A stretch of DNA of 64,000 nt, taken from assembly GCF_014650055.1 (NCBI RefSeq), contig NZ_BMUF01000003.1, positions 372,001-436,000 on the forward strand. Direction: 5' to 3'. Positions 1-8,950 of the stretch are shown piece after piece. This stretch comes from Streptomyces malachitofuscus. Its GTDB lineage: Bacteria > Actinomycetota > Actinomycetes > Streptomycetales > Streptomycetaceae. The translations under genes and the position numbers were made by a program. The notes beneath the pieces are model-generated. The model saw only the letters and a list, made by a program, of their open reading frames with translations. It had not been told where the DNA came from and did no database searches. Position 1 is the stretch's first letter. Every line of letters starts with the position of its first letter.

Positions 1-727
1 GGCGGCCGACGGCTGGGAGCTCAGCCCACCGCTGGCCAACCGGTTCGTGCATCTGAACTGGATCCACGACCACGAGGTCGTCGTCCGCGGTCTCGGCGGG
101 ACCTGGCCCCGTGCCACACTGCCCCGGCTCGACCCGCGGAAGCTGCCCGAGGCGGTGTCCTTCGCCCGCCGGGCGGTGTGCGAGTTCCTCACCGCCCGGC
201 CCCCGCTGGTGCACCGGCTGCCCAACAGCGAAACACGCCGGGGTGGCCCCTGGCCCTCGCCGCGCAGCTGGGAGATGACCCTGCACCTGATCGCCTTCGC
301 TACCGCCGCCGGTTCCTCCCGCGACGTCCTCTCCCTGCTGGTCCGGGGCACCGTCGGTGACGGTCCGGGCCTGGAACTGCTGGCGAGCCTGGACCGGATG
401 GACCTGCCCGACCCCGAGGTGCTGCTCGCCGACCCGGCGCGCGCCGAGCTGCCCGAGCGGGGCGATCTGCGCCAGGCCGCGCTGGACGCGGTGGTGGCCG
501 CCGTGCGCGCGCGCCCGGAGAGGTCCCGCTGGGAGGCCGCCTGGGCGCTCCTCGCCCGCGCCGTCGACACCGGGGCGCCCGACCTGGTCGTCGTCCCCGC
601 GACCACCCTCGCCGCCCTGCGCCGGGAGGACTGGGACGTACCGGCGACGATCGAACGGCTCACCGGGGCCGTGTCGTTGTCCCGGCGCGCGGACCGCGCC
701 GCGGCCCGGGCGGGTGCGGGCCGATGA
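1..727 (+). CDS. MoxR-type AAA ATPase, C-terminal part
   Basis: The gene enters from before the window; the open frame already runs at base 2 (AADGWELSPPLANRFVHLNW), so the true start is not visible. The first residues, with the SPPLANRF run, resemble the sensor region of AAA+ ATPases of the MoxR type, and the rest is a helical C-terminal lid. It ends in TGA overlapping the ATG of the next gene, which encodes a VWA/metallopeptidase protein. MoxR ATPases are commonly paired with VWA proteins in chaperone-like complexes, and that pairing supports the call. Walker motifs lie outside the window, so the family is inferred from the tail and the neighbour. Confidence 0.72.
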   Translation, partial: AADGWELSPPLANRFVHLNWIHDHEVVVRGLGGTWPRATLPRLDPRKLPEAVSFARRAVCEFLTARPPLVHRLPNSETRRGGPWPSPRSWEMTLHLIAFATAAGSSRDVLSLLVRGTVGDGPGLELLASLDRMDLPDPEVLLADPARAELPERGDLRQAALDAVVAAVRARPERSRWEAAWALLARAVDTGAPDLVVVPATTLAALRREDWDVPATIERLTGAVSLSRRADRAAARAGAGR

Positions 728-1995
728 CCGGGCACCCCGCGGCGACCACCGCCCCCGCACTCGACCTCGGCAAACTCCTCGCCGCCCGGCTGCAGGCCGC
801 CCGCGCCCGGCCCTACCTCGCCACGGCCCTGTTCGCGCTGCACCCCGTCGAGTCCCGGACCGTCCCCACGATGGCCGTCGACCGGCACTGGCGGTGCTAC
901 GTCTCGCCGGTGTTCGTCGACGCCACGCCCGTGGAGAAACTGGCCGGCGTCTGGGTGCACGAGGTGTCCCACCTGCTGCGCGACCACCACGGACGCAGCG
1001 ACCGGGTGGCCCGCGAGCGCGGACTGAACGGCCCGGGGGAGCGACTGCGGATGAACATCGCCGCCGACTGCGAGATCAACGACGACGTGTACGGGGACGG
1101 GCTGCGACCCCCCGATGACGTGATCCTCCCGGAGACACTGGGGCTGCAGCCCGGCGAGTTGATGGAGGACTACCTGCGCCAGTTCCGGCTGGGCCCGTAC
1201 ACCCAGGGCATGGTCTGGCTGGACTGCGGAAGCGGCGCCGACGGGCTCGAACGGGAGTGGGACCTGGGCCCGGACGGTGCGCACGGCCTCACCGACCAGG
1301 AACGGGACGCGGTCCGCTTCCGGGTGGCGCAGGGCATCACGGCCCGGCCGGGCAACGCGCCGAAGCGGTGGCGGCGTTGGGCGGAGGAGGCGTTCCACCC
1401 GCCCCAGCCCTGGCGCGAGCTGCTGGGTGCCGCGCTGCGCTCCGCCGTCTGCGGCTCCGGCGCGGGCGACGACTACAGCTACGGCCGGCCGGCGCGGAGG
1501 TCGGCCGGGGTACCCGGCGCCGTACTGCCGAGCCTGCGGCGTACGCCGCCCCGGGTGTCGGTCCTCATCGACACCTCAGGCTCGGTCAGCGACGCCGAAC
1601 TGGGCAGTGCGCTGCTGGAGGTCACGGCGATCTCCCGCGCCGTGGGCGGCCGCGGCGACATGGTCTCCGTGGTGCCGTGCGACGCGGCGGCCCATGACGT
1701 GCACCGACTGTGCCGCGCCGAGGGGATTCCGCTGGTGGGCGGCGGCGGCACGGACCTGCGGACCGGTTTCGCCAGAGCGCTCTCCTCGCGGCCCCGGCCG
1801 GATGTCCTCGTCGTCCTCACCGACGGCCAGACGCGCTGGCCGGGTTCACGGCCCCCGTGCCGGACAGTGGTCGGCCTCTTCCCCCGGCAGTCCGCCCGCA
1901 GCTCCTGGAGCGAGGAGAACCCGGACCACGTACCGCACTCCCCGCCCGACTGGGCACGCGTGGTGACCATCGGCGGGGGACCGGTGGCGGGCTGA
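724..1995 (+). CDS. VWA-like / DUF2201 putative metallopeptidase
   Basis: A 423-residue protein with two recognisable parts. Near residue 78 there is an HExxH zinc-binding motif (VHEVSHLL) in the N-terminal DUF2201-type metallopeptidase domain. Near residue 283 there is a MIDAS-like DTSGSVSD motif opening a VWA-like domain, followed by GGGGTDLRTGF and VVLTDGQTRWP. The ATG overlaps the stop of the preceding MoxR-type gene by four bases (ATGA), so the two are translationally coupled and probably form one complex. Substrate and role are unknown; family members are usually annotated as putative metallopeptidases without tested activity. Confidence 0.85.
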   Translation: MTGHPAATTAPALDLGKLLAARLQAARARPYLATALFALHPVESRTVPTMAVDRHWRCYVSPVFVDATPVEKLAGVWVHEVSHLLRDHHGRSDRVARERGLNGPGERLRMNIAADCEINDDVYGDGLRPPDDVILPETLGLQPGELMEDYLRQFRLGPYTQGMVWLDCGSGADGLEREWDLGPDGAHGLTDQERDAVRFRVAQGITARPGNAPKRWRRWAEEAFHPPQPWRELLGAALRSAVCGSGAGDDYSYGRPARRSAGVPGAVLPSLRRTPPRVSVLIDTSGSVSDAELGSALLEVTAISRAVGGRGDMVSVVPCDAAAHDVHRLCRAEGIPLVGGGGTDLRTGFARALSSRPRPDVLVVLTDGQTRWPGSRPPCRTVVGLFPRQSARSSWSEENPDHVPHSPPDWARVVTIGGGPVAG

Positions 1996-2110
1996 GGGTG
2001 AGGTGCGCGCACCCGTCGGCCCGTAGCAAATGCCGCCCGTCCGGCGCGAGTTGATGTGCGAGACTGATGATCACCAGCGACCGTGAACCACCCGTGGGAC
2101 GGAGCCCCTC

Positions 2111-2899
2111 ATGTCGGTGAACACCCCCGAACCTCCGCAGATCGACACCGGCAAGGCGCACCCCGCACGGGTCTACGACTGGCTGCTGGGCGGCAAGGAC
2201 AACTATCCGGTGGACGAGGCGGTGGGGGAGAAGCTGCCGCCCGAGGCGCGCGACGCGGCCCGGCAGAACCGTCAGTTCATGAACCGGGCCGCGGCCTGGC
2301 TCGCGGGCCAGGGCATCGACCAGTTCCTGGACATCGGCACGGGCATACCCACCGAGCCGAACCTGCACCAGATCGTGCAGGGCGTGGTCCCCCACGCGAG
2401 GGTCGTCTACACGGACAACGATCCGATCGTGCTGCGGCACGCCGAGGCGCTGCTGGTCAGCAGCCCGGAAGGAATCACCGACTACATCCAGGCCGACGTG
2501 CGCCGCCCGGGCGGGATCATCGAGCACGCGCGCGAGGTGCTCGACTTCGACCGCCCGATCGCACTGTCTCTGATCGCGCTCATGCATTTCATCCCCGACG
2601 ACCAGGACCCCCACGGCATCGTCGGCGAGCTGCTCGCCGCGCTCCCGTCCGGCAGTCACCTGGTGCTGTCGCACGCCGCTTCCGACCGTCTGGCGGAGCT
2701 GGCCGAGCAGGTCACCGCCGAGTACGCCCGGGCGGGCATCCGCCTCGGTTTCCGCACCCGTGAGGGGGTGGCCCGCTTCTTCGACGGCCTGGACCTCGTC
2801 GAGCCCGGTCTGGTGACGGCACCGGAGTGGTTCCGGTCGTCTCCGGCGCCGGAACCCGAGGAGAGCGGCATCTACGCCGGGGTGGCACGTCTGGGCTGA
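2111..2899 (+). CDS. SAM-dependent methyltransferase, PF04672 type
   Basis: A 262-residue soluble protein of the actinobacterial methyltransferase family formerly called DUF574. The family signature ARVYDWLLGGKDNYPVDE is near residue 22, and the SAM-binding loop FLDIGTGIPTEPNLHQ follows near residue 73. Streptomyces carry many paralogues and their acceptors are mostly unknown. The ATG has a GGACGGAG ribosome site just upstream. It stands alone between the VWA gene and an MFS transporter gene, so context does not suggest a substrate. Confidence 0.9.
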   Translation: MSVNTPEPPQIDTGKAHPARVYDWLLGGKDNYPVDEAVGEKLPPEARDAARQNRQFMNRAAAWLAGQGIDQFLDIGTGIPTEPNLHQIVQGVVPHARVVYTDNDPIVLRHAEALLVSSPEGITDYIQADVRRPGGIIEHAREVLDFDRPIALSLIALMHFIPDDQDPHGIVGELLAALPSGSHLVLSHAASDRLAELAEQVTAEYARAGIRLGFRTREGVARFFDGLDLVEPGLVTAPEWFRSSPAPEPEESGIYAGVARLG

Positions 2900-2996
2900 C
2901 GCCCCCGCGCGACCACCACCGCTCAACGGGCGGCCGCGGAGGGCGCCTCCGCGGTCCCGGGATGCAGCCCCCTGCTGCCGACCGCAGACTGGGCGA

Positions 2997-4586
2997 ATGA
3001 GTGACCCGTCCTCAGGGCCCGGCGCGGCCGCGCCCGATGGCCCGGCGGCGGTGCGGCGGCCGCCGGCACTGGCGCTGGCGGCCATGCTGTTCGCGGTGTC
3101 GATGACGTTCATCGACCAGACGATCGTGGCCATCGCGGCGCCGGACATCGTCCACGAACTCGGCCTGTCCTCCTCCGGCATGCAATGGGTGGTGAACGCC
3201 TATCTGCTGGCGCTGGCGGCGTTCTTCGCCCTCGGCGGCCGGCTCGCGGACCTGATCGGACCCCGCCGCGTGGTCGTCGCAGGAACGCTGGTCTTCGTGA
3301 TCTCGTCCGTGCTGTGCGGCTGCGTCCCCGCAGGGGACTTCGCGCAGACCTGGCTGATCGTCTTCCGCGCGACCCAGGGACTGGGCGCGGCCCTGCTCTT
3401 CCCGGCCGCGCTGGCGGTGGTGGTCGCCGTGTTCCCGGTGGAGCGGCGCGGAAGGGCCCTCGCCCTGTTCTTCGGCCTGTCCGGTGCCCTGACCGCCCTG
3501 GGCCCCCTGCTGGGCGGCTGGCTCACGGCGTGGACCTGGCGCGCCGTCTTCTGGGTGAACGTCCCGGTCGCGATCGCGGCGCTCGTGCTGACCGCCCTGG
3601 CGCACATCGCGGACCGGCGGCGTGCGGAGCCCCTGGACGTCCGCGGCGCCGCCCTCATCGCCGTCGGCATGGGGCTGAGCGTGCTGGGCTTCCAGCAGGC
3701 CTTCTCGTGGGGCTGGGACAACGCGGCGACCTGGGCCTGCCTTGGGGGCGGACTCGCCGTGCTCGTCCTGTTCGTCCGCTACGAGCGGCGCGTGCCCCGG
3801 CCGCTGGTCGACACCCGCGTCTTCGCGGACCGGGCCTTCACGGTGGACGCGCTCGTGCTGTTCTTCGCGATGCTCGCGTTCGTCCCCCTGTTCTTCTTCG
3901 CCTCCGTCTACGCGCAGGTGTCGTTGAGCGCCTCACCCAACCAGGCCGCCCTCTTCCTGCTGTACTTCTTCGCGGGTTTCGCCCTCGCCTCCCAGTGGGG
4001 CGGGCGCATCCTCGACAAGCGCGGGGCGCGGCCCGCACTGAAGCTGGGAACCGCGCTCGGGGCCGTCGGCTTCGCGCTCTGGGCGGGTGAGATGACCGAC
4101 CTGTCGATGCACGACCAGTGGCCCTATGCGGCTCTCGCCGGCGCGGGCATCGGCTTCGTCCTCGCCCCGGCCTCGACGGACGCCGTCAACCGGGCCATCG
4201 GCGCCTCCTACGGCGAGGTGACGGGCATCACCCAGACCGTCCGCAACTACGCGGCGAGCGTGGGCCTGGCCGTCTTCGGAACCGTCCTCACCCATGTCAC
4301 CACCGACAAGGTCGTCACCACCCTGCGGGCGCGGGGACTGCCGCAGGACGAGGCCCGGGACGTCGCACGTCAGGTCACCGAGGCCGTCACGGGAGGCGGT
4401 GACACCCGGGTCCCCGAGGCGGAGGGTGCGGCCTCCGCAGCCCTGCGGGAGACCATGGCGGCGGTGCGCATGGACTTCGCCGAGGCCAACCAGTGGGTGT
4501 TCTACGGCATGGCGATCGCCCTCGGCATCGCCTTCCTGTGCGCCCTGCGCCATCCGGGCGGCCGGGTCACGCCCACGGCTCCCTGA
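2997..4586 (+). CDS. MFS transporter, DHA2/EmrB-QacA family
   Basis: A 529-residue integral membrane protein with about 14 hydrophobic segments, the length and topology of DHA2-family drug:proton antiporters. Visible signatures are FIDQTIVAIAAPDI in the first helix, GGRLADLIGPRRVVVAG (motif A) between helices 2 and 3, and GPLLGGWL (motif C) near residue 165. The likely role is proton-driven export of a hydrophobic compound. No TetR or MarR regulator gene adjoins it, so its inducer cannot be guessed from context. Confidence 0.9.
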   Translation: MSDPSSGPGAAAPDGPAAVRRPPALALAAMLFAVSMTFIDQTIVAIAAPDIVHELGLSSSGMQWVVNAYLLALAAFFALGGRLADLIGPRRVVVAGTLVFVISSVLCGCVPAGDFAQTWLIVFRATQGLGAALLFPAALAVVVAVFPVERRGRALALFFGLSGALTALGPLLGGWLTAWTWRAVFWVNVPVAIAALVLTALAHIADRRRAEPLDVRGAALIAVGMGLSVLGFQQAFSWGWDNAATWACLGGGLAVLVLFVRYERRVPRPLVDTRVFADRAFTVDALVLFFAMLAFVPLFFFASVYAQVSLSASPNQAALFLLYFFAGFALASQWGGRILDKRGARPALKLGTALGAVGFALWAGEMTDLSMHDQWPYAALAGAGIGFVLAPASTDAVNRAIGASYGEVTGITQTVRNYAASVGLAVFGTVLTHVTTDKVVTTLRARGLPQDEARDVARQVTEAVTGGGDTRVPEAEGAASAALRETMAAVRMDFAEANQWVFYGMAIALGIAFLCALRHPGGRVTPTAP

Positions 4587-4608
4587 TACGGGCCCGACCG
4601 CGCCGTGT

Positions 4609-4614
4609 TAGTGT
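4609..4614 (+). promoter_or_regulatory. Possible -10 element for the DEAD-box gene
   Basis: TAGTGT lies about 195 bases before the helicase start. If used, it gives a long untranslated leader that includes the hairpin at 4774-4800. No convincing -35 is visible, so this is tentative. Confidence 0.25.
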
Positions 4615-4773
4615 CGCTCTCGTTGTAGCCGTGGTCATCGACAGGCCGCAGGGTCGGCAGAACCGCCCCTACGCCATGGTCCCGTCTCATGAACCGGGCG
4701 GAACAGCCGACGTGACCCCCTCGTTCTCCGGCTCGTTCTTGCAATTCCCTGCGTTGTACCACTGCGGCGGACA

Positions 4774-4800
4774 TTCCTTGATACGTGCCACATCAAGGAA
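4774..4800 (+). promoter_or_regulatory. RBS-sequestering hairpin in the DEAD-box leader
   Basis: TTCCTTGAT (4774-4782) and ATCAAGGAA (4792-4800) are perfect 9-bp inverted repeats with a 9-base loop. The right arm contains AAGGAA, the core of the AAGGAAGG ribosome site (4795-4802) for the TTG start at 4809. When folded, the RNA would hide its own ribosome site. A temperature- or helicase-responsive switch is an inference. Confidence 0.6.
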
Positions 4801-4808
4801 GGTTCCAC

Positions 4809-6425
4809 TTGACACAGGCACGCGCGAACAGGCGAACGGCCCGCACCCGCTCCGGCGGTCAGGGTGCCGCACAGGGCGGCGGCCGTAGGGGTGCCCCGGC
4901 CGAGCGCATCGGTGCGCAGCGGCGTTCCAAGGGCTCCGCGGGCCGCCGGACCCCGGTGACGGGGGAGTTCGCCCTCCCGGTGACCACCACCCCCGCGCTT
5001 CCCGCCGTACACGCCTTCGACGAACTCGCCCTGCCGGGGGAGATCCTGGCCACCCTCCGTGGGGAAGGCGTCACCGAACCGTTCCCCATCCAGGCGGCCA
5101 CACTGCCGAACTCCCTGGCCGGCCGTGACGTGCTCGGCCGGGGCCGTACCGGTTCGGGCAAGACCCTCGCCTTCGGGCTGGCGCTGCTGGCCCGCACCGC
5201 GGGCCGTCGCGCCGAACCCCGGCGCCCGCTCGCCCTCGTCCTCGTTCCCACGCGCGAGCTGGCCGGCCAGGTCACCGACGCGCTGACGCCGTACGCCCGC
5301 TCGGTGCGGCTTCGGCTCGCCACCGTGGTCGGCGGGCTGTCCATCGGCAAGCAGGCCAGTGCGCTGCGGGCCGGCGCGGAGGTCGTCGTCGCGACGCCCG
5401 GGCGGCTCAAGGACCTCATCGACCGCGGGGACTGTGTCCTGGACGAGGTCACCGTCACCGTCCTCGACGAGGCCGACCAGATGGCCGACATGGGCTTCCT
5501 GCCGCAGGTCACCAGGCTCCTCGACCAGGTGCGGGCCGACGGCCAGCGGCTGCTCTTCTCGGCCACGCTCGACCGCAACGTGGACCAGCTCGTACGGCGC
5601 TACCTCAACGACCCGGTGGTCCACTCCGTCGACCCGTCCGCGGGCGCGGTCACGACGATGGAACACCACGTGCTGCACGTCGACGACACGGACAAGCGCC
5701 GGACGACGACCGAGATCGCGGCGCGGGACGGCCGGGTGATCATGTTCCTGGACACCAAGCACGCGGTGGACCGGCTGACCAAGCACCTGCTGAACAACGG
5801 CGTGCGCGCGGCGGCCCTGCACGGCGGCAAGTCGCAGCCCCAGCGCACCCGGACCCTCACCCAGTTCAAGGACGGGCTGGTGACGGTGCTGGTGGCGACG
5901 AACGTCGCGGCCCGGGGCATCCACGTGGACAACCTCGATCTGGTCGTCAACGTCGATCCCCCCGGCGACCCCAAGGACTATCTGCACCGCGGCGGACGCA
6001 CGGCCCGCGCCGGCGAGTCCGGCAGCGTCATCACCCTGGTGACACGCGACCAGCGGCGCGACATCAGCCGGCTGATGGCACAGGCGGGCATCACCCCGCG
6101 CATCACCCAGGTGCGGTCGGGCGACGCGGAGCTGAGCCGCATCACGGGCGCCCAGGCCCCCTCGGGCGTTCCGGTCGTTATCGCGGCGCCGGTCGTGGAA
6201 CGCCCCCGCCGCGCCGCCTCCTCCCGTGGCCGCGGCCGCAACGCCCGGGGCCGCACGAAGCAGGGGCGCGACGCGCAGACACCCGCCGCCGAGGGCGGTA
6301 CCGCACAGCGCGGCCGCACCTCCGGGGAGCGGCCCGCGCAGGACCGCTCCGCCCAGGGGCGGCGCTCCGGTGAGGCACCGCGCCGCAGGCCACGGACGAA
6401 GCCCGCCACGGACCGCGCGGCCTAG
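4809..6425 (+). CDS. DEAD-box ATP-dependent RNA helicase
   Basis: About 538 residues from a TTG start, chosen because AAGGAAGG lies six bases upstream; an in-frame GTG at 4785 falls in a hairpin loop with no ribosome site. The helicase core is complete: Q-motif region (FPIQAATLP), GRTGSGKT (motif I), PTRELAGQ (Ia), TPGRLKDLI, VLDEADQMADMGF (II, DEAD), FSATL (III), and HRGGRTARAGESG (VI). An Arg/Gly/Pro-rich basic N-terminus and a similar 100-residue C-terminal tail flank it, as in cold-shock-type actinobacterial helicases that remodel structured RNA. Expression is probably controlled through the leader hairpin. Confidence 0.93.
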   Translation: MTQARANRRTARTRSGGQGAAQGGGRRGAPAERIGAQRRSKGSAGRRTPVTGEFALPVTTTPALPAVHAFDELALPGEILATLRGEGVTEPFPIQAATLPNSLAGRDVLGRGRTGSGKTLAFGLALLARTAGRRAEPRRPLALVLVPTRELAGQVTDALTPYARSVRLRLATVVGGLSIGKQASALRAGAEVVVATPGRLKDLIDRGDCVLDEVTVTVLDEADQMADMGFLPQVTRLLDQVRADGQRLLFSATLDRNVDQLVRRYLNDPVVHSVDPSAGAVTTMEHHVLHVDDTDKRRTTTEIAARDGRVIMFLDTKHAVDRLTKHLLNNGVRAAALHGGKSQPQRTRTLTQFKDGLVTVLVATNVAARGIHVDNLDLVVNVDPPGDPKDYLHRGGRTARAGESGSVITLVTRDQRRDISRLMAQAGITPRITQVRSGDAELSRITGAQAPSGVPVVIAAPVVERPRRAASSRGRGRNARGRTKQGRDAQTPAAEGGTAQRGRTSGERPAQDRSAQGRRSGEAPRRRPRTKPATDRAA

Positions 6426-6474
6426 GAGCGCCTCGGCTTCCCACCGCGCAGCGGTGTGGCGGGAAGCAGCCGTG

Positions 6475-6508
6475 CGTGGACCCTTCGACGACCGCCGAAG
6501 GGTCCACG
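6475..6508. terminator. Strong hairpin after the DEAD-box gene
   Basis: A 13-bp perfect inverted repeat (6475-6487 and 6496-6508) with an 8-base loop, about 50 bases after the helicase stop and about 50 before the next start. There is no U-tract, as is common for Streptomyces terminators. Confidence 0.6.
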
Positions 6509-6555
6509 GGCTAGCGTCCTCCCATGAACCTTTCCCCGGCGACCGGAGCCGCGGC

Positions 6556-7323
6556 ATGACGCCGGTGGAGATGCTCGGCGTCTTCGCGGCGGGCGTCGGC
6601 GCGGGAGCCCTGAACGCGGTGGTCGGTTCGGGCACCCTGGTGACCTTTCCCGTGCTGCTCGCGACCGGACTGTCACCCCTCACCGCCACGGTCTCCAACG
6701 CCCTCGGCCTGATCCCCGGCGCCATCAGCGGAGCCATCGGCTACCGGCGCGAGCTGGCCGGCCAGGCCCGCCGCGTCCGCCGGCTCGGCGTCGGTTCGGC
6801 CCTGGGCGCAATCGCGGGCGCCACGCTCCTGCTGGCCCTGCCCGCCGAGGCGTTCGAAACCATCGTGCCGGTCCTGGTGGGGCTCGCCCTCGTCCTCGTC
6901 GCGCTGCAGCCCCTGATCGGCAGGAAGGTGCGCGGCCGTTCCCGGCCCCAGGGACGCCCCGCCCGGCGCGACGGCGGATGGCCGCTGTTCACCGGCCTCA
7001 CCCTGGCCAGTGTCTACGGCGGCTACTTCGCAGCCGCCCAGGGCATCATCTACATGTCGCTGATGGGCCTGGTCCTCGACGAGCCCCTGCAACGCCTCAA
7101 CGCCGTCAAGAACGTGCTGGTCGCGATCGTCAACACGGTCGCCGCCACGTTCTTCCTCTTCGTCGCCGACTTCGACTGGACGGCCGTCGCGCTCATCGCG
7201 GCGGGATCCGCCCTGGGCGGCCAGCTCGGGGCGATGACGGGCCGCAGGTTCAGCCCTGCGGTGCTGCGTTCCCTCATCGTCGTGATCGGATCCGTCGCCC
7301 TCGTCCAGCTGCTGCTCCTCTGA
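6556..7323 (+). CDS. TauE/SafE family sulfite exporter-like permease
   Basis: A 255-residue membrane protein with about eight hydrophobic segments. The first helix contains GAGALNAVVGSGTLVTFPVLL, and a second related half begins at GLTLASVYGGYFAAAQGII, the internal duplication typical of TauE/SafE permeases. The ATG at 6556 is taken because the open frame upstream runs through the terminator hairpin. Family members move sulfite, sulfoacetate or other small anions across the membrane. No sulfur gene is adjacent, so the substrate is open. Confidence 0.88.
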   Translation: MTPVEMLGVFAAGVGAGALNAVVGSGTLVTFPVLLATGLSPLTATVSNALGLIPGAISGAIGYRRELAGQARRVRRLGVGSALGAIAGATLLLALPAEAFETIVPVLVGLALVLVALQPLIGRKVRGRSRPQGRPARRDGGWPLFTGLTLASVYGGYFAAAQGIIYMSLMGLVLDEPLQRLNAVKNVLVAIVNTVAATFFLFVADFDWTAVALIAAGSALGGQLGAMTGRRFSPAVLRSLIVVIGSVALVQLLLL

Positions 7324-7364
7324 CCGGGCCGTTCGTACCGGCGCCCGGGATTGATTGTCGTGCA

Positions 7365-7379
7365 CCTTGCAAAGCAAGG
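7365..7379 (+). promoter_or_regulatory. Short hairpin upstream of the GH5 gene
   Basis: CCTTGC-AAA-GCAAGG, a 6-bp stem with a 3-base loop, lies 19 bases before the larger palindrome at 7398. It may be part of the same control region or a weak terminator for the TauE gene. Confidence 0.3.
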
Positions 7380-7397
7380 CCGGTTCTGGTTCCTTCA

Positions 7398-7418
7398 GGT
7401 TAGGAAACTTTCCTAACC
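7398..7418. promoter_or_regulatory. 21-bp perfect palindrome, candidate GH5 operator
   Basis: GGTTAGGAAA-C-TTTCCTAACC is perfectly symmetric around one C and ends 24 bases before the GH5 start. GAAA-N-TTTC cores are known near polysaccharide hydrolase genes in Streptomyces, but the regulator for this longer version is not identifiable here. Confidence 0.6.
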
Positions 7419-7442
7419 ATCCAGTCCCGGACGGAGCCCCCC

Positions 7443-8888
7443 ATGACACCGGCACGTCTCCAGCTACGCCCCGCCGCGGCCGCCGCCGCCCTCGCCAGTG
7501 CCCTCGTCCTCACCCTGACCACCGCCCCCGCGGCACCCGCCGCGCCCGCCCCCGAGAGCGCGGACGCCGTCGCCGCGCGGACCGGGGCGGCAGACGCCCG
7601 GCTCACGGCACAGATCACCCGTGCCACGTCGTGGGAGACGGGATACGGCGCCGACGTATCGATCACCAACGACGGCGCCACCGCGGCGGACGGCTGGACC
7701 CTCGAGTTCGACCTGCCCGCCGGAACGACGATCGGCAGCCACTGGTCCGCCACCATGACCCGGCAGGGACAGCACTACCGCTTCACCAACGTCTCCTACA
7801 ACGCCACCGTCGCGCCCGGTGGCCGGCAGGGCTTCGGCTTCAACGCCCTGGGCACCGGACTGCCCCGGAACTGCACCGTCAACGGCCTGCCCTGCGAAGG
7901 CGGCGGCACCACACCGACCGACCCGCCCACCGATCCGCCGGCGTCCGGCACCCCCGTGGACGTCAACGGACAGCTCGAGGTGTGCGGCACCAAGCTCTGC
8001 AACGAGCACGGCAACCCGGTCCAGCTGCGCGGCATGAGCACCCACGGCACCCAGTGGTACTCCCAGTGCCTGACCGACGGATCCCTCGACGCCCTGGCCG
8101 AGGACTGGAACGCCGACGTCCTGCGCGTCTCCACGTATGTGCAGGAGGGCGGCTACGAGACCGATCCCGCGCACTTCACCGCCCTGGCGAACTCCCTGAT
8201 CGAGCAGGCGAGCGAGCGCGGCATGTACGTGATCGTGGACTGGCACATGCTCGACCCCGGCGACCCCATGGCCAACCTCGACAGGGCGCGGAAGTTCTTC
8301 ACCGACATCGCCCAGCGCAACAAGGGCCGCGACAACATCCTCTACGAGATCGCCAACGAGCCCAGCGGTGTGAGCTGGTCGCGGATCAAGAGCTACGCGG
8401 AGCAGATCATCCCGGTGATCCGCGGCATCGACGCCGACGCCCCCGTCCTGGTCGGCACCCGTGCCTGGTCCTCGCTCGGCGTCTCCGAGGGGGCCGACGA
8501 GTCGGAGGTCGTGAACAACCAGGTCAACGCCTCCAACATCATGTACACCTTCCACTTCTACGCCGACTCGCACCGGGACGAGTACCTGGCGGCCCTCTCG
8601 CGCGCCGCGGACCGCATCCCCATGTTCGTCACCGAGTTCGGCACGCAGAACTACGCCGGCGAGGGCGCCAACGACTTCGCCATGTCCCAGCGCTACCTGG
8701 ACCTGATGGCGGACAAGAAGATCAGCTGGGTCAACTGGAACTTCTCCGACGACCACCGCTCCGGCGCCGTCTTCAACACCGGCACCTGCGCCGACAACGG
8801 CCCCTGGACCGGCACGTCCTCGCTGAAGCCCGCCGGCGTCTGGATCCGCGACCGCATCAGGACCCCGGACGGCTTCTCGACCGACTGA
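7443..8888 (+). CDS. Secreted endoglucanase, CBM2-GH5
   Basis: A 481-residue secreted enzyme. It has a Sec signal peptide of about 45 residues ending in an Ala/Pro run, an N-terminal CBM2 cellulose-binding domain (about 55-152), a Thr/Pro/Asp linker, and a GH5 catalytic domain (about 175-475). The acid/base Glu lies in YEIANEPSG near residue 305 and the nucleophile in MFVTEFGT near 398; HFYADSH and WNFSDD are further GH5 active-site strands. It should cut internal beta-1,4-glucan bonds in cellulose. A 21-bp palindrome lies just upstream, and a strong hairpin follows the gene. Confidence 0.94.
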   Translation: MTPARLQLRPAAAAAALASALVLTLTTAPAAPAAPAPESADAVAARTGAADARLTAQITRATSWETGYGADVSITNDGATAADGWTLEFDLPAGTTIGSHWSATMTRQGQHYRFTNVSYNATVAPGGRQGFGFNALGTGLPRNCTVNGLPCEGGGTTPTDPPTDPPASGTPVDVNGQLEVCGTKLCNEHGNPVQLRGMSTHGTQWYSQCLTDGSLDALAEDWNADVLRVSTYVQEGGYETDPAHFTALANSLIEQASERGMYVIVDWHMLDPGDPMANLDRARKFFTDIAQRNKGRDNILYEIANEPSGVSWSRIKSYAEQIIPVIRGIDADAPVLVGTRAWSSLGVSEGADESEVVNNQVNASNIMYTFHFYADSHRDEYLAALSRAADRIPMFVTEFGTQNYAGEGANDFAMSQRYLDLMADKKISWVNWNFSDDHRSGAVFNTGTCADNGPWTGTSSLKPAGVWIRDRIRTPDGFSTD

Positions 8889-8898
8889 GGCGTCACCC

Positions 8899-8938
8899 GG
8901 CTCCGCCCGGCCGGCGCACACGCAGGCCGGGCGGGGCC
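8899..8938. terminator. Bidirectional terminator between GH5 and SDR genes
   Basis: Arms at 8899-8912 and 8925-8938 form a 14-bp stem with a single mismatch and a 12-base loop, placed between convergent genes. Confidence 0.7.
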
Positions 8939-8950
8939 GCGCTCCCGCCC

